From contig CAKUXM010000006.1 of NCBI GenBank assembly GCA_934700335.1, positions 1 to 64,000 on the forward strand: a stretch of DNA of 64,000 nt. Reading direction: 5' to 3'. Source of the DNA: an uncultured Candidatus Melainabacteria bacterium. GTDB lineage: Bacteria > Cyanobacteriota > Vampirovibrionia > Gastranaerophilales > Gastranaerophilaceae. The translations under genes and the position numbers were made by a program. Below, one piece after another: positions 27,030 to 34,976 of this stretch. Under the pieces are notes generated by a model. It was given only the letters and a program-made list of their open reading frames with translations, ran no database searches and was not told the DNA's origin. Within the stretch, counting starts at the first letter, position 1. Each line of letters opens with the position of its first letter.

Positions 27030-27068
27030 TAAAAAGAGTGGCGAAGCCTTCGGCTTCGCCACTCTTTT
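27030..27068. terminator. Perfect 18-bp bidirectional terminator
   Basis: AAAAAGAGTGGCGAAGCC-TTC-GGCTTCGCCACTCTTTTT. It serves HNH-like gene 2 on the plus strand and yqeK on the minus strand. It is related to the stem at 15836-15873. Confidence 0.9.
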
Positions 27069-27090
27069 TATTGTAAAAAATTTTTTAAAC

Positions 27091-27675
27091 TTAAACTAAA
27101 TCAAGAAGCTCATTATAGATATCAATTGTAAGCTTACAGATTTTTAAATTTCTGTCGCAAAGACTTTTAATTGTGGCATTGTAACAATTAAAAAGTGCTT
27201 TGTCTAAACCATGTTCTTCTTTTAAAAGTTTTCGGTTAAGTTTGCACCAATCTTTGTCTCTTGTTTCTGTTTCGATTTTGTCTGCAAGAAAAATAATTTT
27301 TTCAAAAAGGCTCATGTTGATTTTGCCTAATGTATGCCAACGGATTGCAGATAGAATTTCTTCATCTTGTACCCCAAAGACTGTTTTTGCTATGTAGGCA
27401 CCAATTGGTGCATGCCAAGTTTTGTAATTAATTTTTTCTTCTTCTGTTATATTAACTTTGTCGAAGTATGATTTAGAAGTTTCTTTGTCAAAACACTTTG
27501 CGCAGTCGTGTAGAAGTCCTGCTAAATATGCTTTTTCTGGGTCTATTCCATATTTTAAAGCTAATTCTTTAGCGCAATCAGCTACACCAAGTGTGTGTCT
27601 GTAACGTTCATCATTTAGATTGTTTTTTAACCAATCTTTTATTTCTTCTAAATTTTTAGTTATTGTTGTCGTCAT
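27091..27675 (-). CDS. yqeK: HD-domain hydrolase, YqeK family (symmetrical Ap4A hydrolase-like)
   Basis: A 194-residue HD-superfamily phosphohydrolase. RYRHTLGVADCAKELA, LAGLLHDCAKCF (metal-binding HD), TWHAPIGAYIAKTVFG and ILSAIRWHTLGKINMS are typical of YqeK. Family members hydrolyse diadenosine tetraphosphate. It overlaps the 3' end of nadD, its usual neighbour. The ATG at 27675 was chosen over an upstream TTG at 27693. Confidence 0.9.
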   Translation of the reverse strand: MTTTITKNLEEIKDWLKNNLNDERYRHTLGVADCAKELALKYGIDPEKAYLAGLLHDCAKCFDKETSKSYFDKVNITEEEKINYKTWHAPIGAYIAKTVFGVQDEEILSAIRWHTLGKINMSLFEKIIFLADKIETETRDKDWCKLNRKLLKEEHGLDKALFNCYNATIKSLCDRNLKICKLTIDIYNELLDLV

Positions 27676-28324
27676 TTTTTTCTTCGGTGTCAATTTTAAC
27701 TGTGTTTAACAGAATTTTATCTTCTTCTGGTTTTGGTCTGTATAATTGATTTTTATTGATGTAATCAATAACGCTAGGAGGCATAAGCCCTGTTACAGGT
27801 TTACCCTTTTTAATTCTTGATCGTATAACTCTTGATGCTAAATCAATAAATGCAAATTTAGCTATTTCAAAATCATAGCCTCTTTCTTTTAAATAGTCAA
27901 AATAATGAATGTTAAAATCTTTTTCTCTAGGGAATACTATGAAATGGATTAAATCTTTTAATTTATCGGCTTCATACCAGTTTTCAAATTCTTTGAAAGC
28001 ATCTGTTCCGATAACAAAATTAATTTTACCTTCAATACTTGGATAACGTTTATATAATTCTTGGATAGTTAGATATGTGTATGAGTATCTAACGTTGCTG
28101 TATTCAATGTTACTGAAGCTAAATTTGCTTTCGCCAGAGATTGCTAACTTGACCATAGTAAGTCTGTGGTGAGCCAATTCATCATCAATTTCTTTATGAG
28201 GTGGCTTATAAGCAGGGACAAATAAAATAACATCAAAATCATAATTAGCTCTTATAAAGTTAGCAACAGCTAAATGAGCATTGTGGATAGGGTTAAATGT
28301 TCCAAAATAAACACATAATTTCAT
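27656..28324 (-). CDS. nadD: Nicotinate-nucleotide adenylyltransferase
   Basis: This 222-residue enzyme adenylylates nicotinate mononucleotide in NAD synthesis. GTFNPIHNAHLAVAN (the GxFxPxHxxH nucleotidyltransferase motif) lies at residues 8-22. It also has FVPAYKPPHK, FVIGTDAFKEFENW and the C-terminal ASRVIRSRIKKGK (the SxxxxR-like ATP motif). The acidic tail DTEEKNDDNNN is unusual but short. It is coupled to yqeK by a 20-base overlap. The start is supported by GAGGAAGC. Confidence 0.93.
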   Translation of the reverse strand: MKLCVYFGTFNPIHNAHLAVANFIRANYDFDVILFVPAYKPPHKEIDDELAHHRLTMVKLAISGESKFSFSNIEYSNVRYSYTYLTIQELYKRYPSIEGKINFVIGTDAFKEFENWYEADKLKDLIHFIVFPREKDFNIHYFDYLKERGYDFEIAKFAFIDLASRVIRSRIKKGKPVTGLMPPSVIDYINKNQLYRPKPEEDKILLNTVKIDTEEKNDDNNN

Positions 28325-28357
28325 TTTTGCTTCCTCGTATTTACATTTGTATTTTAC

Positions 28358-28390
28358 AAAAAAAAACCTGATTTGTAAATAAATCAGGCT
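28358..28390 (-). terminator. Terminator of the 56-aa minus-strand gene
   Basis: Read on the minus strand: AGCCTGATT...AATCAGG followed by ten T. A GT-rich tract (about 28430-28462) lies between it and the stop of the small gene. Confidence 0.8.
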
Positions 28391-28462
28391 TTACATTAAA
28401 ACTTTATCTAAGGTAATTAATGTTAAATAAGTGTGTGTGAGTAAGTGTTAGTTAGTGTGTGT

Positions 28463-28633
28463 TTAATTTAATTTCAAATCTACTTTATTGTTGAAAGCAA
28501 TCATATTCATGTAAGAAAATAACATGTCCGATTTGTCAGCGGCTTTTTCCTCATCAGTTTTAGGCTTCATATTTTCAAGAGCCATTTCCATTTGTTGTTG
28601 TAATGGATCAATCTTTAAATCGCCAACTGGCAT
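28463..28633 (-). CDS. Small protein of unknown function (56 aa)
   Basis: The ATG at 28633 gives a 56-residue acidic/helical protein (MPVGDLKIDPLQQQMEMALE..., ending NNKVDLKLN). I prefer it to a start five codons upstream because GAGGAG lies at the right distance. A weaker copy of the two-block promoter motif (TGAAA ... ATGTAGAG) is upstream and a terminator follows. No family is recognised. It is exactly the same length as the protein at 32649-32819, although the sequences are not clearly related. Confidence 0.72.
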   Translation of the reverse strand: MPVGDLKIDPLQQQMEMALENMKPKTDEEKAADKSDMLFSYMNMIAFNNKVDLKLN

Positions 28634-28654
28634 ATCAAAACTCCTCACATTTTA

Positions 28655-28697
28655 CTCTCTACATTTCTATAAACAAATTTGGGACTTTCTAATTTCA
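28655..28697 (-). promoter_or_regulatory. Two-block promoter motif (TGAAA type) before the 56-aa gene
   Basis: On the minus strand, TGAAA at 28697-28693, 28 bases, then ATGTAGAGAG from 28664, with TTTATAGA before the second block. It matches the TGAAA-type copy at 62823 in spacing. Confidence 0.55.
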
Positions 28698-28742
28698 GCA
28701 AAACTAAATTTTGTTACAAAAGTTAATAAAAATCCCCAAAAC

Positions 28743-28794
28743 CATGTAAAATAGGCAATTTACATGAAAAAACTGTTTTTATATAGGAGTAAGG
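28743..28794 (+). promoter_or_regulatory. Two-block promoter motif with perfect palindrome before the 449-aa gene
   Basis: CATGTAAA (28743-28750), spacer ATAGGCAA, TTTACATG (28759-28766), then TTTTATATAGGAGTAAGG ending at 28794. GGCAA to GAGTAAGG is 28 bases. The 8-bp arms would sit around -40 if TATAGG is the -10 box, the usual place for an activator site. Confidence 0.75.
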
Positions 28795-28803
28795 TTTATT
28801 AAT

Positions 28804-30153
28804 TTGGTGGTTAAATTGGTACAAGGTTTAGGTTCAAAATCATATAGATATCCTCAAAAAGACTTACAAATCTTAGCTAGATACGCTAATGGTTTGGAAG
28901 TTAAACCTAAACAAGAAAAAATCACTGATGGTTTAGACCCAATGAACTTAATGTCATATCCATTGACAATGTCTGCATTTGAAGGTTACCAATGGTTAAA
29001 AACTAATAAAGGTAATTACAAAAATGCTTTTAATGAAGTAGCGAGAGATGCAAAATCTGCAAATAACGTATTAAAAAAATCTGGTATTAATGGTGTTTTA
29101 AGAAGCGCAAGCGCTCAAAACGTTTTATCAAATATTCCAGCTGCTGAATATACAAAAACTTTATCAAAAAATGCACAAAGCTTATATGCGCAAGCTGAAA
29201 CATACGCAAAAGGCGCTATGGGTACTGTAGGTAATCCTAAAAACTTGTTGAAACAAGCAAACCAAAAATTAGTTGAAGCAAGAGCTTTAGACTATGCAGA
29301 AGCTGCAAAAGCCGGTGGTATCTTTAATAAAGTTAAAAATGCTTTAGGTATCACAGCAGTAAACAATGGTTTAAACAAATTAGCTGTTAAATCACCAACT
29401 TTCTCAAAATGTTTAGATGCATATAGAAATGAAGCAGGTTCATTTATGTTAGCAGTTGAAGGTGGTGTTGAAGTTGCAACAAATGTTGTTCCTACTTTCA
29501 GAAAATTAGGAGTAAAAAGAGGTTTTAAACAACTTGGTAAATCAGCTGTAACAACTCTTTCATCAGTTGCAGGTTGGGTAGCAGGTTCTGTTGTAGGTTC
29601 AAAACTTGGTACAATCATTAAAGCTGCTACAGGTAATAGCAAAGTTGGTGCTTTAATTGGTACATTTGCTGACAAAGCTTGTTCTTATGTAGGCGGTTCA
29701 ATTGTACAAAATTTAGCATCTAATGCTTCAAGAAAATTAGTTGGTAAGTCTGAATTAGAAAAAGCTAAAGATGAAGAAACAGATGCAATTGCTGAAATGG
29801 CTCAAAATGATGAAGAAGTTTTACAAGCATTGTTAGAAGCAGCAAATCAAAGAATGGAAGCTGAAGGAACAGAAACAGAAGATTATAAATTAGTTCAAGA
29901 AGCTTGCAGAAACTTGATTATGAGTCAACAACCTTCTCCGATGTTGAACAGAGAACAACTTGCAGCAGTAGCAGAAGCTTTAGAAGATAAAGAACCTGTT
30001 GTTGCTCAACAACCACAAGTTCAAGCTCAACAACAAACAGTTGTTACTAATCCTCAAACTTCTAACTTGCCTCAAGATTCAGCTAGAGCACAAAGAGCTT
30101 TAAAAAATACAGCAGCATTTATGGATAAAGTTTCAAACACTTTACTTAAATAA
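28804..30153 (+). CDS. Hypothetical protein with glycine/alanine-rich hydrophobic core (449 aa)
   Basis: No family is recognised. TTG at 28804 or GTG at 28807 starts the protein; GGAGTAAGG about 10 bases upstream can serve as ribosome site. An N-terminal SAFEGY (about 57-62) resembles FKG motifs in the HNH-like proteins. A central stretch (about 235-310) is rich in Gly/Ala/Val (VAGWVAGSVVGSKLGTII, GALIGTF, YVGGSIVQNL) and could insert in membranes, like the hydrophobic domains of pore-forming or secreted effector proteins. A Gln-rich C-terminal region follows. No signal peptide. A terminator lies at 30176-30224. Confidence 0.7.
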   Translation: MVVKLVQGLGSKSYRYPQKDLQILARYANGLEVKPKQEKITDGLDPMNLMSYPLTMSAFEGYQWLKTNKGNYKNAFNEVARDAKSANNVLKKSGINGVLRSASAQNVLSNIPAAEYTKTLSKNAQSLYAQAETYAKGAMGTVGNPKNLLKQANQKLVEARALDYAEAAKAGGIFNKVKNALGITAVNNGLNKLAVKSPTFSKCLDAYRNEAGSFMLAVEGGVEVATNVVPTFRKLGVKRGFKQLGKSAVTTLSSVAGWVAGSVVGSKLGTIIKAATGNSKVGALIGTFADKACSYVGGSIVQNLASNASRKLVGKSELEKAKDEETDAIAEMAQNDEEVLQALLEAANQRMEAEGTETEDYKLVQEACRNLIMSQQPSPMLNREQLAAVAEALEDKEPVVAQQPQVQAQQQTVVTNPQTSNLPQDSARAQRALKNTAAFMDKVSNTLLK

Positions 30154-30175
30154 TAAATTAGATTTTAGATAGTAT

Positions 30176-30224
30176 AAAAATCCGAAAAATAATGTCTAGT
30201 AGAGAGACGTGTTTTCGGATTTTT
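30176..30224 (+). terminator. Terminator of the 449-aa gene
   Basis: AAAAATCCGAAAA and TTTTCGGATTTTT pair across a 23-base loop, followed by TATTG. Confidence 0.8.
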
Positions 30225-30278
30225 TATTGATAAAAAAATTTTATTATATAAACACGGAGAAAGTAGGGGGAATTTGTT

Positions 30279-30947
30279 ATGTCAATACCAGTAAGAATAC
30301 TAATGGTAGAAGATCATAAATTAATGAGAGTGGGCTTAAAATCATTGTTTGACGAATATGAAGATTTAAATATTGTTGCTGAAGCAGAAAGTGCAAGAGA
30401 GGCGATGAATATTGTAAAAACGATGCAGATAGATGTTGTTTTAATGGATATTGGATTGCCAGATATGAGTGGGATAGAACTTACTAAAAAGATTTTAGAA
30501 TACAATAATAAGATTAAAGTTGTGGTGTTGACAAGTCATCTTTCAGAGAAGGAAATTTTCAATTCACTTTCTGCGGGGGCGAGTGCTTACGTGTTAAAGG
30601 ATATTAATACAGATGTTTTAATGATGATTATTAGAAGCATAAAAGATGGTGCAATGTGGATTGACCCTCAGGCTGTGCCTATTTTGAGGGATAAGAATAA
30701 TGGTACAGTTATTCCTCAGCGACAAATGACAAGAGCTGCATTTAGGGAACAACATTCAAATTTAACACAAAGGGAATACGAGGTTTTGAAACTAATTGTT
30801 GATGGAAAATCTAATCATGAAATTGCTGAGCTGTTGACAATTAGTGAACATACGGCAAAGGCACATGTTTGTAATGTTATCCAAAAACTTGTGGTTGATG
30901 ATAGAACACAAGCGGCAGTAAAGGCTCTGAAAGAGGGCTTGGTGTAG
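30279..30947 (+). CDS. LuxR/NarL-family response regulator (orphan)
   Basis: A 222-residue regulator with a receiver (VEDHKLMRVGL; phospho-acceptor D57 in VVLMDIGLPDMSG; conserved Lys in AYVLKDIN) and a C-terminal LuxR helix-turn-helix (LTQREYEVLKLIVDGKSNHEIAELL...TAKAHVCNVIQKL, about 160-215). No kinase is adjacent. The overall look is that of NblR/RpaA-neighbour cyanobacterial NarL-type regulators. Upstream, TTATATAAA and GGAGAAAGTAGGGGG are present but not the full shared promoter motif. It could be the activator of the motif-bearing genes; that is speculation from proximity. Confidence 0.92.
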   Translation: MSIPVRILMVEDHKLMRVGLKSLFDEYEDLNIVAEAESAREAMNIVKTMQIDVVLMDIGLPDMSGIELTKKILEYNNKIKVVVLTSHLSEKEIFNSLSAGASAYVLKDINTDVLMMIIRSIKDGAMWIDPQAVPILRDKNNGTVIPQRQMTRAAFREQHSNLTQREYEVLKLIVDGKSNHEIAELLTISEHTAKAHVCNVIQKLVVDDRTQAAVKALKEGLV

Positions 30948-31335
30948 TTGGTGAGAGGTGAATAGTGAGTGGTGAGTGAGCAGAGTTATTTCCACTCGCC
31001 ACGAAATAATAAAGTAGGTCGGGTTCAACAATTTAATTGAACTTGACATTTCTGAATTTGTCGTGTTGAATTAATTCGTTCAACACGACCTACTAATTAC
31101 TAGCCACGAAGGGGAGAGGAGATTTTTTTCACGAATTTATGAGTGCATAAAAAATCGGTGAGGGTGCTATTTGATTGCTAAAAATATTTGTCATTCCGTG
31201 CTAGACACGGAATCTGAGGTTGGTGAATGGATAATGCGGTCGTTGGTCAGATTCTGAAATAAATTCAGAATGACACAAAAGGTACAGCAATGACAATATG
31301 AGTAATTCTACTCACTACTCACAAATATCTATTCG
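30948..31335. other. 388-bp repeat-filled gap
   Basis: GTGAATAGTGAGTGG words (30955-30985), an 80-bp palindrome whose ends GTAGGTCGGGTTCAAC and GTTCAACACGACCTAC pair (31013-31092), and a mosaic repeat (31190-31274). No gene or promoter is recognised. Confidence 0.7.
31190..31274 (+). repeat. Mosaic GTCATTCCGTGC...CAGAATGAC repeat
   Basis: The fullest copy: GTCATTCCGTGCTAGACACG, GAATCTGAGGTTGGTGAATG, GGTCGTTGGTCAGATTCTGAA, then TTCAGAATGAC. Relatives are at 425-535, 18873-18955, 43531-43595 and 44169-44240. Confidence 0.8.
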
Positions 31336-32166
31336 CTATATCTGTGCAAAGATAACTCTATCAATATTTGCCAAGTCTTTTTCTATTTGGATATTTTTAA
31401 AACCATTTTGTAAAAGAAGATTCTTTACATATTCGCTTTGTCCAATGCCAAGTTCAAACAAAATATATCCTTTAGGGTTTAAATGTTTTGGTGCATTTTG
31501 GATAATTTTTTCATAAAATTCTAAGCCTTTATCGTCTTTTGTATAAAGAGCTAAATCAGGTTCTTTCAAAACTTCTTTTTGAATATGAGCTTTTTCTTGA
31601 TGTGGAATATAAGGCGGATTTGAAACAATAATATCAAATTTTTCACCATTAAGATTTGAAAAGAGGTCAGACTCTTTAAAAGAAACTCTTTTATCAAGAA
31701 TTAATTTTTTGGCATTTTGATTTGCGACCTCTAGAGCCTCTTTAGAAATGTCTACGCCTAAAATATTACCATTTATGGCTTTTGCTATGGAACATGCAAT
31801 ACAACCGCTTCCAGTGCCGATATCTAAGATTTTTTTAGAGTTTGTTCTTAATGCAATTTCGAGAGCCTTTGTAACAAGAATTTCTGTCTCGTCTCGAGGT
31901 ATCAAAACATTTTTGTTAACAATAAATTTTTCACCCATAAAATCGGCAAAACCGATAATATACTGAACAGGGTTTCCTGTTCTTATTCTTTCTAAAACTT
32001 TTTCTCTCACCAAGTTTAGTTTTGACGTATCAAGTTTTTTACCAAAAAGAATGTCGATTGTTTTAAAATTACAAAAATGTTCTAGCAATAATTTAACTTC
32101 TGCGTTAGCTTCATTTTTTTCAATACCTGCATCAATTAAAAGGTTCGCTATCTCTTGAATGCTCAT
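31336..32166 (-). CDS. prmC: Peptide chain release factor N5-glutamine methyltransferase
   Basis: This 276-residue SAM-dependent methyltransferase modifies the GGQ glutamine of release factors. It has RIRTGNPVQYIIGFADFMGEKFIVNKNVLIPRDETEIL, the SAM loop DIGTGSGCIACSIA, and the catalytic NPPYIP motif. The N-terminus is the helical release-factor-binding domain. The ATG at 32166 lies inside the preceding minus-strand gene, so translation is coupled. The ribosome site is weak. Confidence 0.94.
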   Translation of the reverse strand: MSIQEIANLLIDAGIEKNEANAEVKLLLEHFCNFKTIDILFGKKLDTSKLNLVREKVLERIRTGNPVQYIIGFADFMGEKFIVNKNVLIPRDETEILVTKALEIALRTNSKKILDIGTGSGCIACSIAKAINGNILGVDISKEALEVANQNAKKLILDKRVSFKESDLFSNLNGEKFDIIVSNPPYIPHQEKAHIQKEVLKEPDLALYTKDDKGLEFYEKIIQNAPKHLNPKGYILFELGIGQSEYVKNLLLQNGFKNIQIEKDLANIDRVIFAQI

Positions 32167-32638
32167 CAATTATCTCACTTATCATATTTTTTAAATCTAA
32201 TTTTGAAAGCTCTTTCGTGTCTTTCTTTTCTATATTATATTTTTTACACAAACGCTCATAATAATAAAGTTGTTTTTTTGTAGGTTCTTCTTTACCCATT
32301 TTAACCTCTTGTAAAAACTTGCGTTTTTCTTTTTCAAAAGCCTTTTGTTTTTCGATAAGAGGTTTTTGTTTTTCTTTGTAATCGTAGTAGCGTTTGCATT
32401 CTTGAAGATATTTTATTGTTTCGGAGCGAAAAGAGTCTTCACCAAGTAGGTCTTTTAAAAACTCAAAATGAGGGTTTCTTACATCAAAGTAGTATTGCTC
32501 ATTTTCAATAAATTTATCAAAAATTTCATAGACACTCAAAAAGGGACTTTTTTTAACCAAAGCCCTCAAGAAGTTACACAATGCTGATTTTTGAGTTTTA
32601 TCGAGACTCAAAAATATGCTATTTTTGATATTATACAT
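32132..32638 (-). CDS. Hypothetical charged coiled-coil protein (168 aa)
   Basis: A 168-residue protein with an aromatic/basic helical N-terminal half and a long Lys/Glu-rich helix (about 90-125: YKEKQKPLIEKQKAFEKEKRKF) likely to form a coiled coil. The C-terminal KKQLYYYERLCKKYNIE resembles short DNA- or partner-binding helices found in recombination and phage proteins, but no family is assigned. It is overlapped by prmC downstream. Probably cytoplasmic. Confidence 0.7.
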   Translation of the reverse strand: MYNIKNSIFLSLDKTQKSALCNFLRALVKKSPFLSVYEIFDKFIENEQYYFDVRNPHFEFLKDLLGEDSFRSETIKYLQECKRYYDYKEKQKPLIEKQKAFEKEKRKFLQEVKMGKEEPTKKQLYYYERLCKKYNIEKKDTKELSKLDLKNMISEIIDEHSRDSEPFN

Positions 32639-32648
32639 AAATTAAATA

Positions 32649-32819
32649 TTAACGTAACAAATCTGAAATAGTTAACTTGTCGCCGATTTTAGCGTTGTGG
32701 AAAGCTAACATTTTTTTGTAGATAGGATTTGTTTGAACAACAGTTTTATTAACCTCTTTAACTACATCAGTTGTTTCAGTTGCTTTTTTAAAGTTTAATT
32801 CAATTACATTGTTGTTCAT
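32649..32819 (-). CDS. Small protein of unknown function (56 aa)
   Basis: ATG at 32819 to TAA at 32649. It begins MNNNVIELNFKKATETTD and ends GDKLTISDLLR. The promoter motif (GGCAATTT ... ACATAAGAGAGG) sits directly upstream, and GAGAGGATTTTAAG provides a ribosome site, so expression is likely. It lies 10 bases before the 168-aa gene (32132-32638) and may be co-transcribed with it and prmC. No family is recognised. Confidence 0.75.
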   Translation of the reverse strand: MNNNVIELNFKKATETTDVVKEVNKTVVQTNPIYKKMLAFHNAKIGDKLTISDLLR

Positions 32820-32833
32820 ACTTAAAATCCTCT

Positions 32834-32873
32834 CTTATGTTTATATAAACAATTCAAATGTTAAAAAATTGCC
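32834..32873 (-). promoter_or_regulatory. Two-block promoter motif before the 56-aa gene
   Basis: On the minus strand: GGCAATTT from 32873, 28 bases after GGCAA, then ACATAAG from 32840, with TTTATATAA before it. It has the same spacing as the 16660 copy and the same downstream GAGAGGATTT. Confidence 0.72.
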
Positions 32874-33049
32874 TTTTTTGATACTTTTATTTTAACATTT
32901 CTTTACAAAAATGTAAACATGTAATATCATAAAAGAAACAGGCGAAAACATGATGTAGAGCATGAAATAGATTGAAATATAAAACTATTAAGATATGTTG
33001 CAAAATCTGTAAATTTTTGTAACAATATGCCCGAAACCATGATAAATAC

Positions 33050-33090
33050 TGAAATTTATACTATATATATTTACTTTATTATAATGTAAG
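33050..33090 (+). promoter_or_regulatory. Two-block promoter motif (TGAAA type) before the 543-aa modular protein
   Basis: TGAAA at 33050, 29 bases, ATGTAAG at 33084. An inverted repeat ATAAAT-actgaa-ATTTAT overlaps the first block, as in the palindromic copies at 28743 and 59387. Confidence 0.5.
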
Positions 33091-33111
33091 TGTGCAGAAA
33101 AGGATTATGCT

Positions 33112-34743
33112 ATGGATTGGTCATCAATTTCATTAAATCCATTTAACAAAACTGAAGAAGACAAAGATGTCAAAAAGAAAAAGGCTGTGGAACAAAAACC
33201 AGAGTCTATAGACATTTATGTTGACAAAAATACTAACACTAAAAAAACTAACGATGTTTCTCTTGTTAGTCAAAAAGCTTTAGAACAAGATGCTGATATG
33301 GGTTTAGGTATTCAAAAGACTACTAAATCTGTTCAATCTGATTTAACAAAAGAAGTTAAAGATAAATTAAAAACTAATGAAAAGAAAACTTACACTCCTG
33401 AAAAAGGTCAAGTTTTCAATGATGAATTCATTATCAAAAATTATGGTCATGGTTTAACAAAAGAAAAATGGAACAAAATGTCTTCAGAAGAGCAAAATAA
33501 AATTGCCGGAACATTCATGAATGATATGATTACCAACTACAACAATGACCCTAAAAATAAAGCAAAAGGTTTGAAATCTTCTGTCGTTCACCAATACGAA
33601 TTGTATATGAAAAGATGTAAGACACCAGAAGATGTAGAAAGATTGACTCGTACTTGCAAATATTTGGATACGGATAGACAATTAGATGCGTTTATCAAAG
33701 CTCACCAATACGAAAATCCAGAGTTCCAAAAAATTGCTCAAAACATCTTAGCCGAAGATGTTGCTGATATGGATCAATCTGTTCAGGAAAAAGCTCACGC
33801 ATATATCAAAGAAAACTTTAATGAAGATGCACAAGCGGTTGCAGTAAGAAAAGTTGGCGCAATGCAAGATGTTGAAGCTCAAAACAGAGTTTTAGGTGCT
33901 TACCGTGAACTTAAAAATGAAAAAGTAGATTTATCAATGTCTGATAACATCGGTACATATTTTAAAGATAAAGACGGAAATGTTAAAGAAGAATACCAAT
34001 TAAATTTATTCAATGACTTATTCCAAAATGGTGCTACAGAAAAAGTTAAAGAAAATACAGCTAGAAATACTTATCAATTAACAAAAGATAACCAAAATGT
34101 TGCATCTGATACAGTTATGGCTTCAAATAATGAAGCGTACATCAATGCAATGGCTGAAAACGCTTACTACTTCCACGAAGACAACGTTGACGCTATCATA
34201 AACAAATTAGAAAATTCTGGTTTTGATAGTACAAAAGAAGTTTTACAAAATTCTAAAAACCGCTATGAATCAGGTCAAGGACCTACTAGTAGTGAGGTTT
34301 ATTCGTCAAAGAATAAACCTTCAAATGAATCTTCAAAGGTAGAAACTAGTAAGAAAGAAACAGTTTCAAAAGAAGAAACAAAAACAACTTCAAATGTTTC
34401 TACATCAACAGCGCATATTGATAAAATTGTATTAAACAAGGCTTTGAATACAAATCAAAAAGCTCAACAAATTAAAGCATTAAATAAAAATGACAAAACC
34501 GTTGCAATTGGAAAAATGGTTTCGACTGCTACAATTCCAGAAATTAAAGGTCTTGTCTTAAGTGGATTAAAATCAGAAGTTTTAGATTACTTGTTAAGCA
34601 ATTATTCTCCTTCAAACAAAGGCAAGTTGGAGTCAATTGAATACTTGATGAATTCAAGTGAAACGATGCGTTATAAAGAAATCTTAGACAAGTTTGATAA
34701 GTCTGAGGAAAAACATAATTTTAATAATTTCTTTATAAAATAG
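33112..34743 (+). CDS. Modular hypothetical protein with shared C-terminal module (543 aa)
   Basis: No known domain. Residues 1-95 are low-complexity and Lys/Thr-rich. Residues 100-380 are predicted helical, with a cysteine-containing YMKRCKTPEDVERLTRTCKYL segment. A Ser/Thr/Lys/Glu linker follows (about 395-430: SKVETSKKETVSKEETKTTS). About residues 434-536 form a module also found at the end of the next gene: DKIVLNKALN, TIPEIKGLVLSGLKSEVLDYLLSNYSP, then NNFFIK at the extreme C-terminus. No signal peptide or membrane helix. The layout of variable body, linker and conserved tail suggests export or partner binding through the tail; that is inference. Confidence 0.72.
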   Translation: MDWSSISLNPFNKTEEDKDVKKKKAVEQKPESIDIYVDKNTNTKKTNDVSLVSQKALEQDADMGLGIQKTTKSVQSDLTKEVKDKLKTNEKKTYTPEKGQVFNDEFIIKNYGHGLTKEKWNKMSSEEQNKIAGTFMNDMITNYNNDPKNKAKGLKSSVVHQYELYMKRCKTPEDVERLTRTCKYLDTDRQLDAFIKAHQYENPEFQKIAQNILAEDVADMDQSVQEKAHAYIKENFNEDAQAVAVRKVGAMQDVEAQNRVLGAYRELKNEKVDLSMSDNIGTYFKDKDGNVKEEYQLNLFNDLFQNGATEKVKENTARNTYQLTKDNQNVASDTVMASNNEAYINAMAENAYYFHEDNVDAIINKLENSGFDSTKEVLQNSKNRYESGQGPTSSEVYSSKNKPSNESSKVETSKKETVSKEETKTTSNVSTSTAHIDKIVLNKALNTNQKAQQIKALNKNDKTVAIGKMVSTATIPEIKGLVLSGLKSEVLDYLLSNYSPSNKGKLESIEYLMNSSETMRYKEILDKFDKSEEKHNFNNFFIK

Positions 34744-34748
34744 AAGAT

Positions 34749-34781
34749 AAAAATGGCTCGAATTTTCGAGCCATTTTTTTT
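34749..34781 (+). terminator. Terminator of the 543-aa gene
   Basis: AAAAATGGCTCGAA-TT-TTCGAGCCATTTTTTTT. Confidence 0.9.
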
Positions 34782-34928
34782 GTAATAAATTTTTACAAAT
34801 CTCGATATTTTTGGGGCATTTTTTAAAACAGAAAATGTCTCAAATCATGTGTTTATCAATATTTGCATGATTGTAAATTTTTGTAAAATTTTTAAAAAGC
34901 TACCCAAAATCGTATCAAAAAATGAGGT

Positions 34929-34970
34929 AAAAAACACTTTTATAATATAGAGTCTATATAAATGTAAGGG
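34929..34970 (+). promoter_or_regulatory. Probable two-block motif (second block only clear) before the 784-aa gene
   Basis: TCTATATAAATGTAAGGG (34952-34969) is a good second block. The first block position carries only an A-run (34929-34933), so this copy is degenerate upstream. Confidence 0.4.
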
Positions 34971-34976
34971 ACAACT

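Noticed and set aside
28430..28462. GTGTGTGAGTAAGTGTTAGTTAGTGTGTG tract as a tandem repeat or telomere-like element
   Set aside because: Short, irregular and single-copy; it simply lies between a stop codon and a terminator.
28754..28794. Sigma-54 promoter (TGGC-N8-TGC) as explanation for GGCAATTT blocks
   Set aside because: There is no TGC/GC element at the required distance, and the conserved second block lies 28 bases away next to a TATA box.
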